Positions 54,300-64,000 of a DNA stretch of 64,000 nt are shown here, piece after piece. Origin of the DNA: Callipepla californica brunnescens. Its lineage: Eukaryota > Chordata > Aves > Galliformes > Odontophoridae. The translations under genes were made by a program, and so were the position numbers. Positions within the stretch are counted from its first letter, which is position 1; each line of letters begins with the position of its first letter. The stretch spans positions 620,001-684,000 of the forward strand of contig JALIRH010000143.1 of the NCBI GenBank assembly GCA_023055505.1, written 5' to 3'. The notes below the pieces were generated by a model. That model was not told where the DNA came from. It did not search any database and saw only the letters and a program-made list of their open reading frames with translations.

Positions 54300-56445
54300 G
54301 GGCACGAACGGGACCCATGGGCACCATGGAGACCGATGGGGACCCACAGGGACCCACAGAGACCATAGAGATCCGTAGGGACCCATAGAGACTCAGAGGG
54401 ACCCATAGGGACCTATAGAGACTCAGAGGGACCCTTAGGGACCCATAGAGACCTATAAAGATTCATAGGGACCCATAGAGACCATAGAGATCCGTAGGGA
54501 CCCGTAGAGACCCAAAAGGACCCATTGGGACCCCTAGGGACCTAAACAGATTCATAGGGACCCATAGAGACCATAGAGATCCATAGGGACCCATAGGGAC
54601 CCATAGAGATTCACAGGGACCCATAAGGACCCATTGGGACCCCTAGGGACCTATACAGATTCATAGGGACCCATAGAGACCATAGAGATCCATAGGGACC
54701 CTCAGGGACCCATAGAGATTCACAGGGACCCATTGGGACCCATAGAGATCCGTAGGGACCCATAGAGATTCATAGGGACCCATAGAGACCATAGTGATCC
54801 ATAGGGAACCATAGGGACCCATGGAGACTCAGAGGGACCCATTGGGACCCATAGAGACCCATAGAGAACCATAGAGATCTGTAGGGAACCATAGGGACCC
54901 GTAGAGACCATAGAGATCCGTAGGGACCCATAGGGACTCAGAGGGACCCATAGGGACCCATAGAGATCCGTAGGGACCAATAGGGACCCATAGAGACTCA
55001 CAGGGACCCATAGGGACCCATAGAGACCATAGAGATCCATAGGGACCCATAGAGACCATAGAGATACATAGGGACCCATAGAGACCATAGAGATCCATAG
55101 GGACCCATAGTGACCATAGAAATCCATAGGGACCCATAGAGACCATAGAGATTCATAGGGACCCATAGAGACCATAGAGATCCATAGGGAACCATAGGGA
55201 CCCTTAGGGACTCAGAGGGACCCATAGAGACCATAGCGATCCGTTGGGACCCATAGAGACCATAGAGATCCGTAGGGAACCATAGGGACCCATAGGGACC
55301 AATAGAGACCATAGAGATCCATAGGGACCCATAGAGACCATAGAGATCCGTAGGGACCCATAGGGACCCATAGGGACCCATAGAGACCATAGAGATCCGT
55401 AGGGACCCATAGAGACCATAGAGATCCGTAGGGACCCATAGGGACCCATAGGGACCCATAGGGACCCATAGAGACCATAGAGATCCATAGGGACCCATAG
55501 TGACCATAGAAATCCATAGGGACCCATAGAGACCATAGAGATTCATAGGGACCCATAGAGACCATAGAGATCCATAGGGAACCATAGGGACCCTTAGGGA
55601 CTCAGAGGGACCCATAGAGACCATAGCGATCCGTAGGGACCCATAGAGACCATAGAGATCCGTAGGGAACCATAGGGACCCATAGGGACCAATAGAGACC
55701 ATAGAGATCCATAGGGACCCATAGAGACCATAGAGATCCGTAGGGACCCATAGGGACCCATAGGGACCCATAGAGACCATAGAGATCCGTAGGGAACCAT
55801 AGGGACCCATAGAGATCCGTAGGGACCCATAGAGACCATAGAGATCCGTAGGGACCCATAGGGACCCATAGGGACCCATAGGGACCCATAGAGATCATAG
55901 GGACCCATAGAGATTATAGGGACCCATAGGGACCCATAGGGACGTATAAAGATTCATAGAGACCCATAGGAACTCATAGGGACTCGTAGAGACCATAGAG
56001 ATCCATAGGGACCCATAGAGACTCATATGGACCCATTGGGAACCATAGAGACCCATAGAGACCCATAGAGACCCATAGAGATCCATAGGGACCCATAGAG
56101 ACTCATAGATATCCATAGGGTCCCGTAGAGACCCATAGGGACCCATTGGGACCCATAGGGACCTATACAGATTCATAGGGACCCATAGGGTCCCGTATTG
56201 ATCCTTATGGACCCATAGAGACCTACAGGGACCCATAGAGATCATAGGGACCCATAGGGACCCATAGAAACCCATAGGGACCCATAGGGACATATAAAGA
56301 TTCATAGGGACCCATAGAGACCATAGAGATCCATAGGGACCCGTATTGATCCTTATGGACCCATAGAGACCTATAGGCACCCATGGAGATCATAGGGACC
56401 CGTAGGGACCCATAGTGATCCATGGAGACCACAGAGACCCACGGA
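54300..56445. repeat. Decamer minisatellite block 2 with 390-bp higher-order repeat
   Basis: Tandem units CATAGGGACC, CATAGAGACC, ATAGAGATCC and variants. A higher-order period of 390 bp is visible: TGACCATAGAAATCC starts at 55111 and 55501, and CCATAGCGATCCGT at 55231 and 55621. Minus-strand frames are long only because the unit lacks stops on that strand. Confidence 0.92.
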
Positions 56446-56469
56446 GGGTCCGGGTTAGGTTTAGGGCTG

Positions 56470-56616
56470 ATGCTCAGGCCACGCCCCCTTCTCTTAGCCA
56501 CGCCCCCGCAGCATCAGTGCCAACATTAAGTCACGCCCCCTCTCATTGACCACGCCCCACAGCCCCATTTCATCTATTCGTTTGACCACGCCCCCTTCCA
56601 TTAGCCCCGCCCCACG
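56470..56616. repeat. Short CACGCCC array
   Basis: About six CACGCC boxes after a telomere-like GGGTTAGGTTTAGGG stretch (56449-56466); resembles the array at 53020-53420. Confidence 0.7.
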
Positions 56617-56950
56617 GGATCAGAGGATCGAAGGCACCCCCAGAGACCCCGAGTCCGACCCCACACAAAGCAGCGCCCCGCGGCACGTCACACCGCTCTC
56701 CGGGTGACCCCAGCATCCCAGAGTCACCCCAAAATCCTTTATTCCAACCCCATGGGACACGTATGCGGCACCCACAAAGGGACCCCAAAGGGACCCCAAA
56801 ATGACCCCCAAAGGGACCCCAAATCCTTTATTGCAATTCCACGAGCCCCACATGGCAGCAGTGCCCCCAAAGTGACCCCAAATGACCCCAATATGACACC
56901 AAAGTGGCCCCAAAGTGACCCTTATGGGTTTGGGGCTATGGGGGCACACG
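56617..56950 (-). other. Unique module with two minus-strand AATAAA signals
   Basis: Non-tandem sequence starting GGATCAGAGGATCGAAGG, present three times (also 59586-59930 and 63535-63870). On the minus strand it carries AATAAAGGATTT twice, about 100 bp apart (plus 56737-56742 and about 56827-56832). It looks like a terminal exon or 3' UTR, but no coding region could be linked to it. Confidence 0.5.
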
Positions 56951-56959
56951 GGAGGGGTG

Positions 56960-57195
56960 TAACCCCATAGAGCTCTGTGTACCCCATAGAGCCCCACAGA
57001 CCTCCATGTAACCCCATAGAGCCCCACAGAGCTCCGTGTACCCCCATAGAGCCGCATAGAGCTCCGAGTACCCTCATAGAGCCCCATAGAGCTCTGTGCA
57101 CCCCATAGAGCCCCATAGACCTCCATGTAACCCCATAGAGCCCCACAGACCTCCATGTACTCCCATAGAGCCCCATAAACCCCCAAGTAACCCCA
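56960..57195. repeat. CCCCATAGAGC-type minisatellite, block 1
   Basis: Units of about 28-30 bp built from CCCCATAGAGCCCCATAGAGCTCCGTGTA and variants; a relative of the decamer repeat with CCCC in place of GGGACC. Confidence 0.85.
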
Positions 57196-59510
57196 TAGAG
57201 ACCATAGAGATCCGTAGGGGCCCACAGGGACCCATAGGGACCTATAGAGATTCATAGGGACCCATAGAGACCATAGAGATCCATAGGGAACCATAGGGAC
57301 CCATAGAGACTCAGAGGGACCAATTGTGACCCATAGAGAACCATAGGGAACCATAGGGACCCATAGAGACTCACAGGGACCCATAGGGACCCACAGAGAC
57401 CATAGAGATCCGTAGGGACCCATAGGGACCCATAGAGACCATAGAGATCCGTAGGGACCCATAGGGACCCGTAGAGACCATGGAGATCCGTAGGGACCCA
57501 TAGGGACCCATAGAGACCATAGAGATCCGTAGGGATCCTTAGGGACCCATAGAGACTCAGAGGGACCTGCAGAGACCATAGAGATCCATAGGGATCCACA
57601 GAGACCATTGGGACCCATAGAGACCCATAGAGATTCACAGGAACCCGTAGAGACCATAGAGATCCATAGGAACTCATAGGGAGCCATAGAGACTCATAGG
57701 GACACATTGGGACTCATAGAGACTCAGAGGGACCCATAGGGACCCATAGAGACCATAGAGATTCATAGGGACCCATAGAGACCATAGAGATCCATAGGGA
57801 ACCATAGGGACCCTTAGGGACTCAGAGGGACCCATAGAGACCATAGCGATCCGTAGGGACCCATAGAGACCATAGAGATCCGTAGGGAACCATATGGACC
57901 CATAGGGACCAATAGAGACCATAGAGATCCATAGGGATCCATAGAGACCATAGAGATCCGTAGGGACCCATAGGGACCCATAGGGACCCATAGAGACCAT
58001 AGAGATCCGTAGGGACCCATAGAGACCATAGAGATCCATAGGGACCCATAGAGACCATAGAAATCCATAGGGACCCATAGAGACCATAGAGATTCATAGG
58101 GATCCATAGAGACCATAGAGATCCATAGGGAACCATAGGGACGTATAAAGATTCATAGGGACCCATAGAGACCATAGAAATCCATTGGGACCCATAGAGA
58201 CCATAGAGATTCATAGGGACCCATAGAGACCATAGAGATCCATAGGGAACCATAGGGACCCTTAGGGACTCAGAGGGACCCATAGAGACCATAGCGATCC
58301 GTAGGGACCCATAGAGACCATAGAGATCCATAGGGAACCATAGGGACCCATAGAGACTCAGAGGGACCAATTGTGACCCATAGAGAACCATAGGGAACCA
58401 TAGGGACCCATAGAGACTCACAGGGACCCATAGGGACCCACAGAGACCATAGAGATCCGTAGGGACCCATAGGGACCCATAGAGACCATAGAGATCCGTA
58501 GGGAACCATAGGGACCCATAGGGACCCGTAGAGACCATGGAGATCCGTAGGGACCCATAGGGACCCATAGAGACCATAGAGATCCATAGGGATCCTTAGG
58601 GACCCATAGAGACTCAGAAAGACCTGCAGAGACCATAGAGATCCATAGGGATCCACAGAGACCATTGGGACCCATAGAGACCCATAGAGATTCACAGGGA
58701 CCCGTAGAGACCATAGAGATCCATAGGAACTCATAGGGAGCCATAGAGACTCATAGGGACCCATTGGGACCCATAGAGACTCAGATATCCATAGGGATCC
58801 ATAGAGACCATTGGGACCCACTGAGACCCACAGAGATCCATAGAGACCCGCAGAGGCCCATAGGGACCCATAGGGACGTATACAGATTCGTAGGGACCCA
58901 AAGGGGCCTATAAAGATTCATTGGGACCCATAGAGACCATACAGATCCATAGGGTACCATAGGGACCCATAGAGACCTATAGGGACCCATAGGGACCCAT
59001 AGAGACCTATAGGGACCCATAGGGACGTATAAAGATTCATTGGGACCCATAGAGACCATAGAGATCCATAGGGACCCATTGAGACCCATAGGGACCCATA
59101 GGGACCCTTAGGGACCCATAGAGATCCATTGGGACCCATAGAGACCATAGAGATTCGTAGGGAATCATAGGGACCCCTAGAGATTCATAGGGACCCATAG
59201 AGACTCATAGGGACCCATAGAGATTCATAGAGACTCAGATATCCATAGGGACCCATAGAGACCCATAGAGACCCACAGAGATCCATAGGGACCCGTAGAG
59301 ACCCATAGGGACCCACTGGGACCCATAGGGACCTATACAGATTCATAGGGACCCAATGAGACCCATAGGGACCTATAGGGATCCATTGGGACCTATAAAG
59401 ATTCATTGGGACCCATAGAGACCATAGAGATCCATAGGGACCCATAGGGTCCCGTATTGATCCTTATGGACCCATAGAGACCCATAGCGACCCATGGGGA
59501 CCACAGAGAC
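57196..59510. repeat. Decamer minisatellite block 3
   Basis: Same decamer family as 54300-56445, with the CCATAGCGATCCGT landmark at 57841 and about 58289, so higher-order copies also occur here, with variable spacing. Confidence 0.92.
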
Positions 59511-59935
59511 CCCGCGCCCCCTTCTCTTTAGCCCCGCCCACCTCTCCTGATAGGCCACGCCCCCTTCCCTTAGCCCCGCCCCACGGGATCAGAGGATCGA
59601 AGGCACCCCCAGAGACCCCGAGTCCGACCCCACACAAAGCAGCGCCCCGCGGCACGTCACACCGCTCTCCGGGTGACCCCAGCATCCCAGAGTCACCCCA
59701 AAATCCTTTATTCCAACCCCATGGGACACGTATGGCAGCGGCGCCCACAAAGGGACCCCAAAGGGACCCCAAAATGACCCCCAAAGGGACCCCAAATCCT
59801 TTATTGCAATTCCACGTGCCCCACATGGCAGCAGTGCCCCCAAAGTGACCCCAAATGACCCCAATATGACACCAAAGTGGCCCCAAAGTGACCCTTATGG
59901 GTTTGGGGCTATGGGGGCACACTGGAGAGGTGTAA
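59511..59935 (-). other. CACGCC boxes plus poly(A) module, copy 2
   Basis: Short GC-box stretch (59511-59585), then the GGATCAGAGGATCG module with two minus-strand AATAAA (plus about 59707-59712 and 59800-59805), offset 2969 bp from the first copy. Confidence 0.55.
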
Positions 59936-60440
59936 CCCCATAGAGCTCCTTGTAACCCCATAGAGCCCCATAGAGCTCCGTGTACTCCCATAGAGCCCCA
60001 TTAAGCTCAGTGTATCCCCATAGAGCCCCATAGAGCTCCATGTAACCTCATAGAGCCCCATAGACCCCCATGTAACCCCATAGAGCCCCATAGAGCTCCG
60101 TGTACCCCTATAGAGCCCCATAGAGCTCCGTGTACCCTCATAGAGCCCCATAGACACCCATGTAACCCCATAGAGCCCCATAGACCCACATGTAACCCCA
60201 TAGAGCCCCATAAACCCCCATGTATACCCATAGAGCCCCATAGAGCTCCGTGTACCCTCATAGAGCCCCATAGAGCTCTGTGAACCCCATAGAGCCTTAT
60301 AGACCTCCATGCACCCCATAGAGCCTTATAGACCTCCATGTACTCCCATAGAGCCGCATAAACCCCTATGTAACCCCATTGAGCCCCATAGAGCTCCGTG
60401 TACCCCTATAGAGCCCCATAGAGCTCTGTGTAACCCCATA
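59936..60440. repeat. CCCCATAGAGC-type minisatellite, block 2
   Basis: About 500 bp of units such as AACCCCATAGAGCCCCATAG with AGCTCCGTGTA or ACCCCCATGTA endings. It runs directly into the start of LENG9-like copy 2. Confidence 0.88.
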
Positions 60441-60450
60441 ATTGGGGTTA

Positions 60451-61110
60451 ATGAACGGGGCCCCGGTCCCCGATCCCTCCGCCCCGCATCCCGACCCCTC
60501 CGCCCCGGACCCCGATCCCTCCACCCCGGACCCCGACCCCGCCGCCCCGCATCCCGATCCCTCCACCCCGGACCCCGACCCCTCCGCCCCGGACCCCGAC
60601 CCCGACCCCGCCGCCCCGGTTCTCCGCCCCGCTCCCGCACGGCCGCCTCCGTGCCGCCGGTTCCTGGAGGGCCGCTGCCGCTTCGGGTCGCGCTGCCTCC
60701 GCCCTCACCCCGACGGGGGTGGGGGGGCGAAGGGTCCGAAGCGGAGCCCGGGACCGGAGCGGAGCCGCGAGGATCCTCCGGCGGGGAAGAAACCTCCGCT
60801 CCGCCGCTGCTCCGCCGTCCTCAACCGCCTCCGCTGGGACCCGAGCGCGGAACCGTCCGAGGTCACCGCGGAGTACCGGGACCGTTTCGCGGGGGTCGTG
60901 GAGCGGCCGCTGTCGGATTTGTTCCCGGGACCGCTGTGCGACGCGGGGCCCGGGGACCTCGCGGTACCGGAGCACCGCATCGTGAGGGTCCGTTACCGCG
61001 GCCGCTGCGTTTGGGACCGGGAGCGCCGCGTCGATCGCGTCTTCGGGTCGGCGGGGGGGGAGGGGACGCTGCGGGACGTGCTGCGGGAGCTGGCGGAGGG
61101 GCGGCACTGA
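60451..61110 (+). CDS. LENG9-like CCCH/MJ1316-domain protein, copy 2
   Basis: Single-exon frame of 219 codons plus stop from ATG 60451. The 5' end differs from copy 1: the ATG lies at the edge of the CATAGAGCCCC minisatellite, followed by an expanded Pro/Asp/Ser repeat (PDPSAP/PDPSTP, DNA period about 15-18 bp). From about 60600 on it equals copy 1: CCCH finger (C-x7-C-x5-C-x3-H in CRRFLEGRCRFG...), then the MJ1316/DUF504-type domain with NRLRWDP, AEYRDRF, VPEHRIV, VWDRERRVDRVFGS. With eight G in the homopolymer the frame stays open to the end GTLRDVLRELAEGRH. It lacks the CACGCCC array that precedes copy 1, so its promoter, if any, is different. It also lacks the 2H phosphoesterase domain of mammalian LENG9. 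Confidence 0.72.
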   Translation: MNGAPVPDPSAPHPDPSAPDPDPSTPDPDPAAPHPDPSTPDPDPSAPDPDPDPAAPVLRPAPARPPPCRRFLEGRCRFGSRCLRPHPDGGGGAKGPKRSPGPERSREDPPAGKKPPLRRCSAVLNRLRWDPSAEPSEVTAEYRDRFAGVVERPLSDLFPGPLCDAGPGDLAVPEHRIVRVRYRGRCVWDRERRVDRVFGSAGGEGTLRDVLRELAEGRH

Positions 61111-63883
61111 AGGCGGCCGCTTTGGGCTGTGCCCCCACGGAGCGTTCGCCGCCGTCCGGGGCTCCGCGTGAACATAAAGCGTCCAACGCCTCTGCTGCTC
61201 TGCTGCGCTGCGGATCCGGGCACAAACGGGACCCATGGGCACCATGGAGACCGATGGGGACCCACAGGGACCCACAGAGACCATAGAGATCCGTAGGGAC
61301 CCATAGAGACTCAGAGGGACCCATAGGGACCTATAGAGACTCAGAGGGACCCTTAGGGACCCATAGAGACCTATAAAGATTCATAGGGACCCATAGAGAC
61401 CATAGAGATCCGTAGGGACCCGTAGAGACCCAAAAGGACCCATTGGGACCCCTAGGGACCTAAACAGATTCATAGGGACCCATAGAGACCATAGAGATCC
61501 ATAGGGACCCATAGGGACCCATAGAGATTCACAGGGACCCATAAGGACCCATTGGGACCCCTAGGGACCTATACAGATTCATAGGGACCCATAGAGACCA
61601 TAGAGATCCATAGGGACCCTCAGGGACCCATAGAGATTCACAGGGACCCATTGGGACCCATAGAGATCCGTAGGGACCCATAGAGATTCATAGGGACCCA
61701 TAGAGACCATAGTGATCCATAGGGAACCATAGGGACCCATAGAGACTCAGAGGGACCCATTGGGACCCATAGAGACCCATAGAGAACCATAGAGATCTGT
61801 AGGGAACCATAGGGACCCGTAGAGACCATAGAGATCCGTAGGGACCCATAGGGACTCAGAGGGACCCATAGGGACCCATAGAGATCCGTAGGGACCAATA
61901 GGGACCCATAGAGACTCACAGGGACCCATAGGGACCCATAGAGACCATAGAGATCCATAGGGACCCATAGAGACCATAGAGATACATAGGGACCCATAGA
62001 GACCATAGAGATCCATAGGGACCCATAGTGACCATAGAAATCCATAGGGACCCATAGAGACCATAGAGATTCATAGGGACCCATAGAGACCATAGAGATC
62101 CATAGGGAACCATAGGGACCCTTAGGGACTCAGAGGGACCCATAGAGACCATAGCGATCCGTTGGGACCCATAGAGACCATAGAGATCCGTAGGGAACCA
62201 TAGGGACCCATAGGGACCAATAGAGACCATAGAGATCCATAGGGACCCATAGAGACCATAGAGATCCGTAGGGACCCATAGGGACCCATAGGGACCCATA
62301 GAGACCATAGAGATCCGTAGGGACCCATAGAGACCATAGAGATCCGTAGGGACCCATAGGGACCCATAGGGACCCATAGGGACCCATAGAGACCATAGAG
62401 ATCCATAGGGACCCATAGTGACCATAGAAATCCATAGGGACCCATAGAGACCATAGAGATTCATAGGGACCCATAGAGACCATAGAGATCCATAGGGAAC
62501 CATAGGGACCCTTAGGGACTCAGAGGGACCCATAGAGACCATAGCGATCCGTAGGGACCCATAGAGACCATAGAGATCCGTAGGGAACCATAGGGACCCA
62601 TAGGGACCAATAGAGACCATAGAGATCCATAGGGACCCATAGAGACCATAGAGATCCGTAGGGACCCATAGGGACCCATAGGGACCCATAGAGACCATAG
62701 AGATCCGTAGGGACCCATAGAGACCCATAGAGATCCGTAGGGACCCATAGAGACCATAGAGATCCGTAGGGACCCATAGGGACCCATAGGGACCCATAGG
62801 GACCCATAGAGATCATAGGGACCCATAGAGATTATAGGGACCCATAGGGACCCATAGGGACGTATAAAGATTCATAGAGACCCATAGGAACTCATAGGGA
62901 CTCGTAGAGACCATAGAGATCCATAGGGACCCATAGAGACTCATATGGACCCATTGGGAACCATAGAGACCCATAGAGACCCATAGAGACCCATAGAGAT
63001 CCATAGGGACCCATAGAGACTCATAGATATCCATAGGGTCCCGTAGAGACCCATAGGGACCCATTGGGACCCATAGGGACCTATACAGATTCATAGGGAC
63101 CCATAGGGTCCCGTATTGATCCTTATGGACCCATAGAGACCTACAGGGACCCATAGAGATCATAGGGACCCATAGGGACCCATAGAAACCCATAGGGACC
63201 CATAGGGACATATAAAGATTCATAGGGACCCATAGAGACCATAGAGATCCATAGGGACCCGTATTGATCCTTATGGACCCATAGAGACCTATAGGCACCC
63301 ATGGAGATCATAGGGACCCGTAGGGACCCATAGTGATCCATGGAGACCACAGAGACCCACGGAGGGTCCGGGTTAGGTTTAGGGCTGATGCTCAGGCCAC
63401 GCCCCCTTCTCTTAGCCACGCCCCCGCAGCATCAGTGCCAACATTAAGTCACGCCCCCTCTCATTGACCACGCCCCACAGCCCCATTTCATCTATTCGTT
63501 TGACCACGCCCCCTTCCATTAGCCCCGCCCCACGGGATCAGAGGATCGAAGGCACCCCCAGAGACCCCGAGTCCGACCCCACACAAAGCAGCGCCCCGCG
63601 GCACGTCACACCGCTCTCCGGGTGACCCCAGCATCCCAGAGTCACCCCAAAATCCTTTATTCCAACCCCATGGGACACGTATGGCAGCGGCGCCCACAAA
63701 GGGACCCCAAAGGGACCCCAAAATGACCCCCAAAGGGACCCCAAATCCTTTATTGCAATTCCACGTGCCCCACATGGCAGCAGTGCCCCCAAAGTGACCC
63801 AAAATGACCCCAATATGACATCAAAGTGGCCCCAAAGTGACCCTTATGGGTTTGGGGCTATGGGGGCACACGGGAGGTGTGTA
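60559..63883. repeat. Segmental duplication unit, copy 2
   Basis: Counterpart of 53640-56965, about 6.92 kb downstream in direct orientation. The left border lies in the Pro/Asp codon repeat, the right border in the CCCCATAGAGC minisatellite. Confidence 0.9.
61230..63360. repeat. Decamer minisatellite block 4 (duplicate of block 2)
   Basis: Copy of 54300-56445 with the same 390-bp higher-order repeat (CATAGCGATCCGT near 62151 and 62541). Confidence 0.92.
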
Positions 63884-64000
63884 ACCCCATAGAGCTCCTT
63901 GTAACCCCATAGAGCCCCATAGAGCTCCGTGTACCCCCACAGAGCCCCATAGAGGTCAGTGTATCCCCATAGAGACCCATGTACCCCGTAGACCTCCGTG
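63361..64000. repeat. Telomere-like stretch, CACGCCC boxes, poly(A) module copy 3, minisatellite start
   Basis: Order as at 56440-57080: GGGTTAGGTTTAGGG, CACGCCC boxes (to about 63530), the GGATCAGAGGATCG module with two minus-strand AATAAA, and CCCCATAGAGC units running out of the window. Confidence 0.8.

Larger units (their letters stand above)
53640..56965. repeat. Segmental duplication unit, copy 1
   Basis: Nearly identical to 60559-63883: LENG9-like gene, minisatellite block, CACGCC boxes and poly(A) module. The offset is 6919 bp before the G run and 6918 bp after it, constant to the end. Only scattered single-base changes and one short indel were noticed (for example 54066-54075 in the gene). 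Confidence 0.9.

Noticed and set aside
56620..57687. 355-codon minus-strand open frame and many similar ones (GPYGSLWVPM repeats)
   Set aside because: They arise because the decamer repeat has no stop on that strand in any frame; there is no domain, no splice context and no codon constraint.
52555..64000. CRISPR-like array
   Set aside because: Direct repeats are contiguous degenerate decamers without unique spacers, in a vertebrate genome.

Overview
The window looks like a gene-poor, repeat-rich, partly GC-rich piece of a bird genome, most likely a galliform such as chicken and possibly a small microchromosome. The evidence is many CR1 LINE fragments on both strands, avian ERV-L-like, class I and class II endogenous retroviruses (ERVs), an OR14-type olfactory receptor remnant, intron-containing eukaryotic genes, and a huge decamer minisatellite. 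Nothing bacterial was seen.

Layout. 1-2.5 kb: broken class II ERV pol joined directly to a truncated LTR, followed by a CR1. 5.75-10.63 kb: a very young, structurally complete but internally deleted provirus (574-bp LTRs with 2 differences, 5-bp target duplication CAATT, Lys-type primer site, coiled-coil Gag-like ORF, ERV-L-like Pol). 11.9-22.2 kb: CR1 copies, one carrying a 144-bp tandem amplification, and an antisense pol fragment. 23.0-24.55 kb: CYB5D1 on the minus strand in five coding exons, with a CpG-rich promoter and an RFX-type X-box. 26.3-29.9 kb: decayed class I ERV. 30.9-33.4 kb: partial NCAPH (condensin subunit) copy with an in-frame stop. 36.6-37.6 kb: olfactory receptor pseudogene. 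43.0-49.2 kb: second ERV-L-like provirus (433-bp LTRs, 7 differences, target duplication GTATT) with full-length gag and pol frames and no env, inserted in a CR1. 51.1-52.3 kb: two class I solo LTRs, each with a 4-bp target duplication. 52.5-64 kb: CATAGGGACC-type minisatellite enclosing a tandem 6.92-kb duplication with two copies of a LENG9-like CCCH/MJ1316-domain gene.

Host genes supported: CYB5D1 and two LENG9-like copies. NCAPH and the olfactory receptor are broken. The two ERV-L-like proviruses share one plan: gag and pol in the same frame separated by a single UAG, and no env. They differ in LTR, primer site and Gag, so the younger one looks like a mosaic. No tRNA or rRNA gene or CRISPR array was seen. 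All family assignments rest on reading the sequence and on memory of protein families; no search was run.
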